Shown here: positions 23,171 through 31,223 of the stretch, piece by piece
How the letters are laid out: the number at the start of each line of letters is the position of its first letter
How positions within the stretch are numbered: position 1 is the first letter of the stretch
Source: Nitratireductor sp. ZSWI3
GTDB taxonomy: Bacteria > Pseudomonadota > Alphaproteobacteria > Rhizobiales > Rhizobiaceae
DNA length: 36,761 nt
Assembly: GCF_024655565.1 (NCBI RefSeq)
Contig: NZ_JANKOF010000043.1
Location: 1 to 36,761 of the forward strand
Direction: 5' to 3'
Program-made: the position numbers and the translations under genes
The notes under the pieces: generated by a model
What the model was told of the DNA's origin: nothing
What the model saw: only the letters and a program-made list of their open reading frames with translations
The model's database searches: none

Positions 23171-24139
23171 ATGCTGACCATTTCCGCCGCCGACGTCGAT
23201 GCCTGCCTGGACCATGCCGGGCTGGTGGAAACCCTGCGCGGGGCCTTCCGCAAAGGCGCGGTGCAGCCGGTGCGTCACCATCATACGGTGGAGCGGCCTG
23301 AAGGCAGCGCCTCGACCCTTCTGCTGATGCCGGCGTGGAGCGATTTCACGACCCTCGGCGCCGACGAGGAGGGTTACATCGGCGTCAAGATCGCCACGGT
23401 GTCGCCCGACAACAACGCCATCGGCAAGCCGGCCGTCATGGCGGTCTATCTGCTGATGGACGGCAAGACCGGCGAGCCTCTGGCGCTGATCGACGGGCAG
23501 CGCCTGACGGTCTGGCGCACGGCCTGCGCCTCGGGTCTTGCGGCGTCCTATCTGGCGCGGGAGGATGCTTCGCGCCTGCTCGTGGTGGGCGCCGGCGCGC
23601 TGTCGCCGCTTCTGGCGCACACCCATGCGGCGGTCCGGCCGATCCGCGAGGTGCGGATCTGGAACCGTTCGCCGGAGAACGCTCAGAAGGTGGCCGACCA
23701 GTTGCGTGCCGAGGGCATGGACGCCGCCGTCGCGACCGATCTGGACGCAGCGGTCGGCGCGGCCGACATCGTCTCCTGCGCGACGCTGTCGACGGTGCCA
23801 CTGGTGCGCGGGGCGGCGCTGAAGCCGGGCACGCATGTGGATCTGATCGGCGCCTTCACCCCGACCATGCGCGAGAGCGACGATGAGGCCGTTGCACGCG
23901 CATCGGTCTTCGTCGACACCCGCGCCGGCGCCGTGAAGGAGGCTGGCGACATCGTCCAGGCGCTGCGGTCGGGCGCGCTGAAGGAGGAGGATATTCGGGC
24001 CGATCTCTATGAACTGGCACGCGGCGAGAAGCCGGGGCGGGTGAGCGACGACGAGATCACCCTGTTCAAGTCGGTCGGTGCGGCCATCGAGGACCTGGCC
24101 GCCGGCATTGCGATCTATGAGCGCCACGGCGCGAGATAG
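23171..24139 (+). CDS. Ornithine cyclodeaminase / mu-crystallin family protein
   Basis: This 322-residue NAD(P)-dependent protein has the catalytic-lysine segment GYIGVKIATVSPDNN (about residues 70-84), the ALIDGQRLTVWRTACASGLAASYLAR motif, a Rossmann fold near LLVVGAGALSPLLAHTH (about 137-153) and DIVSCATLSTVPLV. Family members include ornithine cyclodeaminase, alanine dehydrogenase and ketimine reductase, so the substrate is uncertain. The dinucleotide motif GAGALS differs from the more common GxGxQA. The gene starts 24 bases after the lapA-like gene and is followed at once by a palindromic repeat. Confidence 0.9.
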   Translation: MLTISAADVDACLDHAGLVETLRGAFRKGAVQPVRHHHTVERPEGSASTLLLMPAWSDFTTLGADEEGYIGVKIATVSPDNNAIGKPAVMAVYLLMDGKTGEPLALIDGQRLTVWRTACASGLAASYLAREDASRLLVVGAGALSPLLAHTHAAVRPIREVRIWNRSPENAQKVADQLRAEGMDAAVATDLDAAVGAADIVSCATLSTVPLVRGAALKPGTHVDLIGAFTPTMRESDDEAVARASVFVDTRAGAVKEAGDIVQALRSGALKEEDIRADLYELARGEKPGRVSDDEITLFKSVGAAIEDLAAGIAIYERHGAR

Positions 24140-24141
24140 GG

Positions 24142-24244
24142 CTATAGCAATTTGCAGTCAGGTGGAAATCACCTGACGTCCGCATAAATGCGGAGAATAA
24201 ATAGAGCGTCCTTTGTGCGTCCGAAAGGATGCACGGCGCTCTAG
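24142..24244. repeat. Palindromic repeat family B, copy 3 (full length)
   Basis: This copy of about 103 bases runs from CTATAGC to GCGCTCTAG and aligns over its whole length with 18888-18992. It has the TCAGGTG hairpin (one extra A in the loop), an intact TCCGCAT/ATGCGGA hairpin and the GTGCGTCC/GGATGCAC hairpin. It begins two bases after the cyclodeaminase stop and may act as its terminator. Confidence 0.9.
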
Positions 24245-24307
24245 TTGCCTGCGCCGGGCCGCTGTGGCAGAAGCGCGGGCGATCCATGCGGAGTGGCGGA
24301 GACTGAA

Positions 24308-25333
24308 TTGAAGCCCCAGCGCAGCAAGCGCCGGAACGAGCGGCGCGCCCCACAGAAAACGCCCGTTGCACGCGACAGCCAGCCGCGGCCAGCGGAGCCT
24401 GCTTCACGCCTGGCACCGCCGCGGCGAAGCGGCCCGCTGCCGCAAGAGCGCCTGCCGGTCATCCTCGAGGTGCTGCCCAACGACGACTATGCGCTGATCG
24501 ATTCGGGCGCCGGACAGAAGCTGGAGCGCTACGGGCCCTACCGCATCGTGCGGCCGGAAGGCCAGGCGATCTGGCAGCCGGCGCTCGGGGCCGCCGAGTG
24601 GAGCAAGGCGGACGCGATTTTCACCGGCGACACGGACGAGGAGGGCATGGGCCGCTGGCGCTTTCCCCGCGAGCAGCTCGGCGAGACCTGGCCGATGCGC
24701 CACGACGGCATCGATTATCTCGGCCGCTTCACCTCCTTCCGCCATGTCGGCGTGTTTCCCGAGCAGGCGACCCACTGGTCGCATATGGAGGCGCTGGTGC
24801 GCGGCGCCGGGCGTCCGGTGAAGGTGCTGAACCTGTTCGGCTACACGGGCCTTGCCTCGCTGGTCGCCGCGCGCGCCGGCGCCGAGGTGACCCATGTCGA
24901 CGCCTCGAAGAAGGCGATCGGCTGGGCGCGCGAGAACCAGGAGATCGCCGGGCTCGAAGGCAAGCCGATCCGCTGGATCTGCGACGACGCGGTCAAATTC
25001 GCCGAGCGCGAGATGCGGCGCGGCAATGCCTACGACATCGTGCTGTTCGACCCGCCCGCCTACGGACGCGGGCCGAAGGGCGAGGTGTGGCAGCTCTTTG
25101 AGGATCTGCCCTACCTCGCCGATCTCTGCCGCTCCATCCTGACGCCGAAGCCCCTTGCGGTGGTTCTGACGGCCTATTCCATCCGCGCTTCCTTCTTCGC
25201 CATCCACGCCCTGATGCGCGACACCTTCGCCGGCATGGGCGGCTGCGTGGAATCGGGCGAGCTCGTCATCCGCGAACAGTCGGCGGGCAGGGCGTTCTCC
25301 ACCTCCCTCTTCTCTCGCTGGGTAGCCTCATGA
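24308..25333 (+). CDS. Class I SAM-dependent RNA methyltransferase (RlmI-like)
   Basis: This 341-residue protein has an N-terminal basic stretch (about residues 1-45), an EEHEA/PUA-like region with VLPNDDYALIDSGAGQKLERYG, and a Rossmann methyltransferase domain. SAM-binding motifs are VKVLNLFGYTGLASLVAA and VTHVDASKKAIGWAREN, and the catalytic motif is FDPPAYGRG. These are features of 23S rRNA m5C methyltransferases such as RlmI/RlmK; the target base is not provable here. I chose TTG 24308, which has GGAGA at 24298-24302; GTG 24293 is an alternative. Its ATGA overlap with the next gene suggests coupling. Confidence 0.85.
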   Translation: MKPQRSKRRNERRAPQKTPVARDSQPRPAEPASRLAPPRRSGPLPQERLPVILEVLPNDDYALIDSGAGQKLERYGPYRIVRPEGQAIWQPALGAAEWSKADAIFTGDTDEEGMGRWRFPREQLGETWPMRHDGIDYLGRFTSFRHVGVFPEQATHWSHMEALVRGAGRPVKVLNLFGYTGLASLVAARAGAEVTHVDASKKAIGWARENQEIAGLEGKPIRWICDDAVKFAEREMRRGNAYDIVLFDPPAYGRGPKGEVWQLFEDLPYLADLCRSILTPKPLAVVLTAYSIRASFFAIHALMRDTFAGMGGCVESGELVIREQSAGRAFSTSLFSRWVAS

Positions 25334-26190
25334 GCGGTCACGACAGGGAACGGCGTGCGCCGGGACAGGTGAAGGAGGTCACCAGCCTCACCAATCCGAT
25401 CATCAAGGACATCCGGGCGCTGTCGCTGAAGAAATACCGCGACCGCGAGAACGCCTTCATCGCCGAGGGGCTGAAGCTGATCATCGATGCTTTCGAGACC
25501 GGCTGGACGATCCGCACCCTGCTCTATGCCAAGGCCGGGCGCGGCAACGAGGCGGTGGAGAAGCTCGCCGCCCGCACCGTGGCGGCCGGCGGCCTGGTGC
25601 TGGTGGTCAGCGAGAAGGTGCTGTCCGCCGTGACGCGGCGCGACAATCCGCAGATGGTGGTCGGTGTCTTCGAGCAGAAGACATTGCCCCTCGACGCGGT
25701 AAAGCCGGCTAATGAGGACGTCTGGGTGGCGCTCGACCGGGTCCGCGATCCGGGCAATCTCGGCACCATCCTGCGCACCGCCGACGCGGTCGGCGCCAAA
25801 GGCGTGATCCTGATCGGCGACTGCACGGATCCCTTTTCCATAGAGACGGTCCGCGCCACGATGGGATCGATCTTCGCCGTGCCGGTGGTGCGCGCCAGCG
25901 TCGACGCTTTCCTCGCCTGGCGGAAGGGATTTGCCGGCCGGCTGGTCGGCACGCATCTGGAAGGCTCCGTCGACTACCGAACCGCCGACTACAGGCAAGG
26001 GCCGACGCTCCTCCTCATGGGCAACGAGCAGCAGGGCCTGCCGGAGAACCTGGCGTCCGCCTGCGACGTGCTGGTGCGGATCCCGCAGGCCGGCCGTGCC
26101 GATTCCCTCAACCTGGCGGTCGCCACCGGCGTGATGCTCTACGAGATCCGCCGCAAGGTGCTGCCGCTCGATGACAGGAGCAAGGCATGA
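25330..26190 (+). CDS. TrmH/SpoU family RNA 2'-O-methyltransferase
   Basis: This 286-residue SPOUT methyltransferase has an N-terminal substrate-binding domain (SLTNPIIKDIRALSLKKYRDRENAFIAEGLKL, about 18-50) and a knotted catalytic domain with motif 1 ALDRVRDPGNLGTILRTADAVG, motif 2 LLLMGNEQQGLP and motif 3 IPQAGRADSLNLAVATGVMLYE. All three SpoU motifs are intact. It probably methylates a 23S rRNA or tRNA ribose. It overlaps the preceding methyltransferase gene and lspA by four bases each. Confidence 0.93.
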   Translation: MSGHDRERRAPGQVKEVTSLTNPIIKDIRALSLKKYRDRENAFIAEGLKLIIDAFETGWTIRTLLYAKAGRGNEAVEKLAARTVAAGGLVLVVSEKVLSAVTRRDNPQMVVGVFEQKTLPLDAVKPANEDVWVALDRVRDPGNLGTILRTADAVGAKGVILIGDCTDPFSIETVRATMGSIFAVPVVRASVDAFLAWRKGFAGRLVGTHLEGSVDYRTADYRQGPTLLLMGNEQQGLPENLASACDVLVRIPQAGRADSLNLAVATGVMLYEIRRKVLPLDDRSKA

Positions 26191-26684
26191 GTCTGCGCGC
26201 CATGGGTCTCTACGGCCTCCTGACCCTCGCATTCGCTTTGGCCGACCAGTTGGTCAAGGCGCTGGTCGAGGCGGCGCTGCCGCTGCACGAGAAGATCGAC
26301 CTTTTGCCGTTTCTGGCGCTGCTCCATTCGCGCAACACGGGCATCGCCTTCTCGATGTTCTCGGGCATGAACGGCGTCGGCCTCAGCCTCGTCATGGCAG
26401 CGGTGATCCTGTTCATCGGCTATCTGGCGATGCGCACGGGGGCAGCGCAGGTCTGGGCGCGGCTCGGCTTCGCGCTGATCCTCGGCGGCGCGCTGGGCAA
26501 TCTGGTCGACCGGCTGACCAACGGGTTCGTCACCGACTACATCTATTTCCACACGCCGGTCTGGTCCTTCGCGATCTTCAACCTGGCCGACGTCTTCATC
26601 ACCGTCGGGGCGGGGCTGGTGATCCTTGAAGAGATCGTCGACTGGCGCAGGAGTCGCGCGGCGCGTGGCGGGCCGACGGATTGA
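26187..26684 (+). CDS. lspA: Lipoprotein signal peptidase (signal peptidase II)
   Basis: This 165-residue inner-membrane aspartyl protease cleaves lipoprotein signal peptides after lipidation. It has four membrane helices, the N-terminal ALADQLVKALVE motif (D20), HSRNTGIAFSMFSG, and the two catalytic aspartates D117 (in VTDYIYFH) and D135 (in FNLADVFITVGA). GALGNLVDRL is also typical. It is translationally coupled to the upstream SpoU-type gene (ATGA overlap). A lipobox-bearing substrate, the LpoA-like protein, is encoded at the start of this window. Confidence 0.97.
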   Translation: MSLRAMGLYGLLTLAFALADQLVKALVEAALPLHEKIDLLPFLALLHSRNTGIAFSMFSGMNGVGLSLVMAAVILFIGYLAMRTGAAQVWARLGFALILGGALGNLVDRLTNGFVTDYIYFHTPVWSFAIFNLADVFITVGAGLVILEEIVDWRRSRAARGGPTD

Positions 26685-26740
26685 CCCCACCTCGCTGACG
26701 CCGCAAAGTCGCGCAGTGTTTTTGTAAGCCGGAGTGAGCG

Positions 26741-27733
26741 ATGACGGATAAGTTTCAGGCGGTTTTGATTTCGCGCGACGAGGACAAGAACCAGTCCGTC
26801 GATTGGGTTGAGCTGTCCGAGGACGACCTGATGGAGGGCGACGTCACCGTCGCCGTGGAGGCGACCACCGTAAACTACAAGGACGGTCTCGCGATCACCG
26901 GCAAGGCACCGGTCGTGCGCCGCTTCCCGCTCGTTCCGGGCATCGATTTCGCCGGCACCGTCACCCGGTCCAGCCATCCGGACTGGAAGGAGGGCGACAA
27001 GGTCATCCTCAACGGCTGGGGCGTCGGCGAGACCCATTACGGCGCCTATGCCGAGCGCGCCCGCGTCAAGGGCGAGTGGCTGGTGCCGCTGCCCGATGGC
27101 ATGAGCGCCAGGGACGCGATGGCGGTCGGCACGGCGGGTTACACCGCGATGCTGTGCGTGATGGCGCTGGAGCGCCACGGCATCGTGCCGGAGCGCGGCC
27201 CGGTGGTGGTGACGGGCGCTGCCGGCGGTGTCGGCTCGGTCGCCGTCGCCCTCCTCGCCGGGCTCGGCCATCACGTCATCGCCTCGACGGGACGGCCCGA
27301 GGAGGCCGGTTACCTGAGGGAACTGGGGGCCGCCGAGATCATCGGCCGCGACGAGCTTTCCGGTCCCGCCCGCCCGCTCGGCAAGGAGCGCTGGGCCGGC
27401 GGCGTCGATGCGGTGGGCAGCCACACGCTGGCGAACGTCCTGTCGATGACCTCCTACGGAGGCGCGGTGGCGGCCTGCGGCCTGGCGCAGGGCATGGACC
27501 TGCCGTCGAGCGTCGCGCCCTTCATCCTGCGCGGTGTCTCGCTGCTCGGGGTCGATTCCGTGATGGCGCCGAAGGCATTACGGCTCGAGGCCTGGCGGCG
27601 GATCGCCACCGAGCTCGATCACGCCAAGCTGGCGGCGATCTCCAACGTCGTCCCCTTCAAGGAGGTGATCGCGGCGGCGCGGGACATCATCGATGGCAAG
27701 ATCCGCGGGCGCGTCGTGGTGGAGATGCCGTAA
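26741..27733 (+). CDS. acuI: AcuI-type NADPH-dependent acrylyl-CoA reductase (MDR family)
   Basis: This 330-residue zinc-independent medium-chain dehydrogenase belongs to the YhdH/YhfP group. N-terminal landmarks are [19 protein letters not shown] and [31 protein letters not shown]; the NADPH-binding site is [31 protein letters not shown]. No zinc-binding cysteine cluster is present, as expected. Characterised AcuI enzymes reduce acryloyl-CoA to propionyl-CoA and detoxify acrylate. GGAGTGAG precedes the ATG. A 56-base gap separates it from lspA, so it may have its own promoter. Confidence 0.88.
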   Translation: MTDKFQAVLISRDEDKNQSVDWVELSEDDLMEGDVTVAVEATTVNYKDGLAITGKAPVVRRFPLVPGIDFAGTVTRSSHPDWKEGDKVILNGWGVGETHYGAYAERARVKGEWLVPLPDGMSARDAMAVGTAGYTAMLCVMALERHGIVPERGPVVVTGAAGGVGSVAVALLAGLGHHVIASTGRPEEAGYLRELGAAEIIGRDELSGPARPLGKERWAGGVDAVGSHTLANVLSMTSYGGAVAACGLAQGMDLPSSVAPFILRGVSLLGVDSVMAPKALRLEAWRRIATELDHAKLAAISNVVPFKEVIAAARDIIDGKIRGRVVVEMP

Positions 27734-27805
27734 GGCCCGGCGATCGTTAAAATTCGCCATACCGGCCAAAAGCTTCCGTAAGGCTCGTCGGTTACGCTTC
27801 CAGCC

Positions 27806-30103
27806 ATGAAAATGGCGGAACATCAGCGTGTCGAACAGCCGTCGAGGACGGCGGCAACCGCACCCGAAGGGCGGCGGGAGCGCCTGCACATGCGGCCGCC
27901 GGCGCTTGCGCCGCACAGGATCAGCCCGCCTCGCCGGCATGGCGAAATCGCCATCAGCCTGGCGATCATCCTGATCGCCGGGCTTGCCGAACTCACCGGC
28001 GCCTCTCCGCTCATCAGCCTGTTTCTTGCCGGGCTCGGCGCGGTTGGGCTGGCGGTGGCGCTGCGCGCCGCCAATGCCGACCGCCTTCTCCTGTCGGCCC
28101 TGGCCGAGAAGGATGCGGTCAACCGGGGCGAACTGGAAACCCTCGCCGACCGCATGTGGGAGCTGCGCGAGAGCGAGGAGCGTTTCCACGGCCTGGTCGA
28201 CGCGCTGGGGGACCTGATCGTCCACCGCGATCGCAATGGGCGCATCGTCTATGTGAACCGCGTCTTCGCCGAACTGCTCGACCGCAAGCCGGCGATGCTC
28301 ATGGGCCGCACGCTGGGCCAGCTCGGCATCGACATCGGCCTCGTGCCCGATGCCGCGTTCTCCGATGGGGAATGCCTGAGCTCGACGGATGTGGCGATCC
28401 ACACCCGCAGCGGGGTGCGGTGGTATTCGTGGATCGAGCACTCGGTGCGCGACGAGAAGGCGGGCTCGGTGTCGCACCGCGCAATCGCCCGCGACATTAC
28501 CGCCCGCAAGCGCGCCGAGACGGCGCTGATCAACGCGCGCGAGCGCGCCGAACAGGCGAGCCACGCCAAATCGAGCTTCCTGGCGACCGTCAGCCACGAG
28601 ATCCGCACGCCGATGAACGGCATCATGGGCATGGCGACGCTCCTGGCCGACACCCGGTTGACGCCGGAGCAGCGGACCTATGTCGGGGCGGTCTCCACCT
28701 CGGCCAGCGCCCTTCTGGCGCTCATCGAGGATCTGCTCGACTATTCGAAGATCGAGGCGGGGCGGCTGGAGCTCGAACCGCAGAGCGTTTCCGTGCACGA
28801 CATGGTGGAGAATGTGGTCGAGCTGCTCGCGGCCCGCGCCTTCGCCAAGAACATCGGCCTCGGATGCTACATCGCCCCCGACGTGCCGGCGACCGTCAGC
28901 GCCGACCCGGGCCGCTTGCGGCAGGTGCTGCTCAATCTGCTCGGCAACGCCGTGAAGTTCACCGACGAAGGTGGCGTGACGGTGAGCGTGAGGCGGGAAG
29001 AGAAGAACGGGACGCCGCTGCTGCGTTTTTCGGTCACCGACACGGGACCGGGGCTCGAGAAGGACGACATCACCCGCATCTTCAAGGATTTCGAGCAGGT
29101 GGACGGCAGCTCGACGCGCCGGCATGGCGGCGCCGGGCTGGGGCTCGCCATCACCAAGCGCATCGTCGATGCCATGCGGGGCTCGATCACCGTGGCCAGC
29201 ACGCCGGGCGAGGGATCGGAATTCGCCGTGCTCCTGCCCTTCGCGGAAGAGACCGCACGGGATGCCGATGCCCGGCCGGTGCTGGGCGGGGTGAACGCCG
29301 TCATCCTGTCGCCCCATGTCGAGGAGGCCGAAGCCATCGCCATGACGATCCGCGTCAATGGCGGCAGCGCGGCGATCGCCGCCAGCGCCGAGGACGCGGC
29401 GCGCCTGGCTGACGAAGCCGGCAAATCTTTTGACACGCTGTTGGTCGACGCGGCGCTCGAATCGGACGATGGCAGCCTGATCGGGCGGCTGCGCCAGGCT
29501 GGCATCGGTGCCGGCCGCGCGCTGACGCTGATCACGCCGTCCGAGCGCGGCCGCCTCGCGGCGTTTCGCGCCAGCGGCTACGGCGCCTTTCTCGCCCGAC
29601 CCGTGCGCTGCAAGACGCTGGTGCGGCAGTTGCTGAGCGAGCATGGCGAGATCGCCTGGCCGGTGGCCGGGACACGCGAGGGCAGCGCCGACGGCGCGTC
29701 GGCGGCGGCCGGTGGCGCGCGCCGGCTGAAGGTCCTGGTCGCCGAGGACAACGACATCAACGCCATGCTGGCGCGCGCCGCGCTGAGCAGGGCCGGCCAC
29801 GACGTGCGGCTCGTTTCCAACGGGCGCGCGGCCGTCGAGGCCGTCAACGAAGGCGGCACGCGGTTCGACGTGGTGCTGATGGATCTGCACATGCCGGTCA
29901 TGGATGGCCTCGACGCCATCAACGTCATCCGCCGCCACGAGGAGGAGACGGGCATCGCGCCGGTTCCCATCCTCGTGCTCTCGGCCGATGGACAGGAAAC
30001 GACCAGGCATGGCGTTCTGGCGCATGGCGCCAACGGATTCGTCACGAAGCCGCTCGATCCCGACAAGCTGCTGGCCGCGCTGGCCCTCCATGCGACCGTG
30101 TGA
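27806..30103 (+). CDS. Membrane hybrid sensor histidine kinase with two receiver-like domains
   Basis: This 765-residue kinase has two adjacent membrane helices (about residues 47-62 and 67-87), a coiled-coil linker (95-122), a PAS domain (about 124-235), HisKA with H264 in [10 protein letters not shown], and HATPase_c with the N box (N381), DTGPGL (412-417) and [10 protein letters not shown] first receiver-like region (about 497-612) lacks the usual acidic pair and looks degenerate. A second, intact receiver (about 641-762) has E647/D648, phosphoacceptor D693 in [11 protein letters not shown], and K748. The short periplasmic loop suggests sensing through PAS or the membrane. There is no clear ribosome-binding site; ATG 27812 is an alternative start. 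It lies upstream of olsB, a conserved rhizobial neighbourhood. Confidence 0.93.
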   Translation: MKMAEHQRVEQPSRTAATAPEGRRERLHMRPPALAPHRISPPRRHGEIAISLAIILIAGLAELTGASPLISLFLAGLGAVGLAVALRAANADRLLLSALAEKDAVNRGELETLADRMWELRESEERFHGLVDALGDLIVHRDRNGRIVYVNRVFAELLDRKPAMLMGRTLGQLGIDIGLVPDAAFSDGECLSSTDVAIHTRSGVRWYSWIEHSVRDEKAGSVSHRAIARDITARKRAETALINARERAEQASHAKSSFLATVSHEIRTPMNGIMGMATLLADTRLTPEQRTYVGAVSTSASALLALIEDLLDYSKIEAGRLELEPQSVSVHDMVENVVELLAARAFAKNIGLGCYIAPDVPATVSADPGRLRQVLLNLLGNAVKFTDEGGVTVSVRREEKNGTPLLRFSVTDTGPGLEKDDITRIFKDFEQVDGSSTRRHGGAGLGLAITKRIVDAMRGSITVASTPGEGSEFAVLLPFAEETARDADARPVLGGVNAVILSPHVEEAEAIAMTIRVNGGSAAIAASAEDAARLADEAGKSFDTLLVDAALESDDGSLIGRLRQAGIGAGRALTLITPSERGRLAAFRASGYGAFLARPVRCKTLVRQLLSEHGEIAWPVAGTREGSADGASAAAGGARRLKVLVAEDNDINAMLARAALSRAGHDVRLVSNGRAAVEAVNEGGTRFDVVLMDLHMPVMDGLDAINVIRRHEEETGIAPVPILVLSADGQETTRHGVLAHGANGFVTKPLDPDKLLAALALHATV

Positions 30104-30136
30104 TTGCCCGGTTGCCGCTCACGATGTGTGACGCTA

Positions 30137-30158
30137 TCGTCATAGTTCTGTCGTAACA
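30137..30158 (+). promoter_or_regulatory. Probable Pho box (PhoB-binding site) of olsB
   Basis: TCGTCAT (30137-30143), AGTT, CTGTCGT (30148-30154), AACA form two 11-base repeats resembling the rhizobial CTGTCAT-N4 half-site: 5 of 7 and 6 of 7 matches. A weak -10-like TATTCC follows at 30165-30170. PhoB control of ornithine-lipid synthesis under phosphate limitation is known in Sinorhizobium meliloti, which supports the reading. Confidence 0.55.
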
Positions 30159-30201
30159 GGCCACTATTCCGGCGTCATCGCGACGCGGAGGAGAATCAGC
30201 A

Positions 30202-31089
30202 ATGCAGGGCATGACGCTGAACAGCAGCGCCTTTCAGGAACCCGTTGCACACCCGCCGCTGGCCGGCGACGAGCACGCCATGCTCGACGATTGCCTGCTT
30301 GGCCGCATCGGGCCGCTGGAGGCGCGCCTGGCGCGCAACGCGCAGGAGATCGCCGCTGCACAGGCGGTCCGCTTCCGGGTCTTCTTTGACGAGATGGGCG
30401 CCCGCTCCTCGACGGACGCCCCGGCGCTGGACCGGGACGTGGATGGTTTCGACGCGGTCTGCGACCATCTTCTCGTGGTCGACACGTCGCTGCCGGGCAG
30501 CGATGTGGACCGCATCGTCGGCACCTATCGCCTGTTGTCGCCGGAAGGCGCGCATCGTATGGGCCGCTTCTATTCGCAGGACGAATTCGCCATCGAGAGC
30601 CTGATGGCGCGCCATTCGCGCCGCCGCTTCCTCGAGCTCGGCCGCTCCTGCGTTCTGCCGCCATACCGCACCAAGCGGACGATCGAGCTGCTATGGCAGG
30701 GGATCTGGGCCTATTGCCGCAAGCGGCGCATCGACGTGATGATGGGATGCGCGTCCTTCCCCGGCGTCGTGCCAGCGGCGCATGCGGAAGCGTTTTCCTT
30801 CCTTAGCCACCATTGCCAGGCCGAGGGCGACTGGCATGTGCGCGCCGTCGCCGGCCGTTTTGCGCCGATGGATCTGATGCCGAAGGAAGCCGTGCAGGCG
30901 CGCTCGGCGCTGGCGGCCATGCCGCCGCTGGTGAAAGGCTATCTCAGGCTCGGCGCCCGGTTCGGTGAAGGCTGCGTGATCGACCATGATTTCGGCACCA
31001 CCGACGTGTTCGTGGTGCTGCCGGTGGAAACGATCTCCGACCGCTACATCAACTATTACGGCACGGAAGCGCAGCGCTTCGCCGCGTGA
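30202..31089 (+). CDS. olsB: OlsB, lyso-ornithine lipid synthase (N-alpha-acyltransferase)
   Basis: This 295-residue GNAT-fold enzyme transfers a 3-hydroxyacyl group from acyl-ACP to ornithine, the first step of phosphorus-free ornithine lipid formation at the inner membrane. Landmarks are LEARLARNAQEIAAAQAVRF, FDAVCDHLLVVD, IVGTYRLL, the ELGRSCVLPPYRTKRTIELLW segment, and the C-terminal VKGYLRLGARFGEGCVIDHDFGTTDVFVVL, typical of OlsB. The start is fixed by GGAGGAG at 30187-30193. A probable Pho box precedes it. No olsA is adjacent. Confidence 0.92.
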   Translation: MQGMTLNSSAFQEPVAHPPLAGDEHAMLDDCLLGRIGPLEARLARNAQEIAAAQAVRFRVFFDEMGARSSTDAPALDRDVDGFDAVCDHLLVVDTSLPGSDVDRIVGTYRLLSPEGAHRMGRFYSQDEFAIESLMARHSRRRFLELGRSCVLPPYRTKRTIELLWQGIWAYCRKRRIDVMMGCASFPGVVPAAHAEAFSFLSHHCQAEGDWHVRAVAGRFAPMDLMPKEAVQARSALAAMPPLVKGYLRLGARFGEGCVIDHDFGTTDVFVVLPVETISDRYINYYGTEAQRFAA

Positions 31090-31155
31090 CCGTGGGGCTG
31101 CAAGGGCGGCGCATGAGCTGCCGGCCGTCGCGATTTATATCGACATCCAACCCTT

Positions 31156-31190
31156 CGTCATGCCCGGCCCTCGAGCCGGGCATATCCGTG
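31156..31190. repeat. REP-like hairpin between convergent olsB and malic enzyme genes
   Basis: A perfect 9-base stem pairs ATGCCCGGC (31160-31168) with GCCGGGCAT (31175-31183) around a 6-base loop, preceded by TCGTC. The pattern CGTCATGCCCGG...CCGGGCAT is common in alphaproteobacterial intergenic REP-like repeats and resembles the hairpin at 36402-36427. Placed between convergent genes, it may terminate both transcripts. Confidence 0.65.
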
Positions 31191-31223
31191 CCGTGACCGC
31201 GGCGAGTCGCGCCGGCGCTGTCC

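Noticed and set aside
13822-24244. CRISPR array made of the recurrent hairpins
   Set aside because: The copies are kilobases apart in different intergenic gaps, vary in sequence and lack regular spacers or cas genes.
27578-30091. Very long open frame antisense to the hybrid kinase and part of acuI
   Set aside because: It is a shadow of high-GC coding sequence on the other strand; its composition (Arg/Gly/Ala/His-rich) fits no family, while the plus-strand frame has intact kinase motifs.
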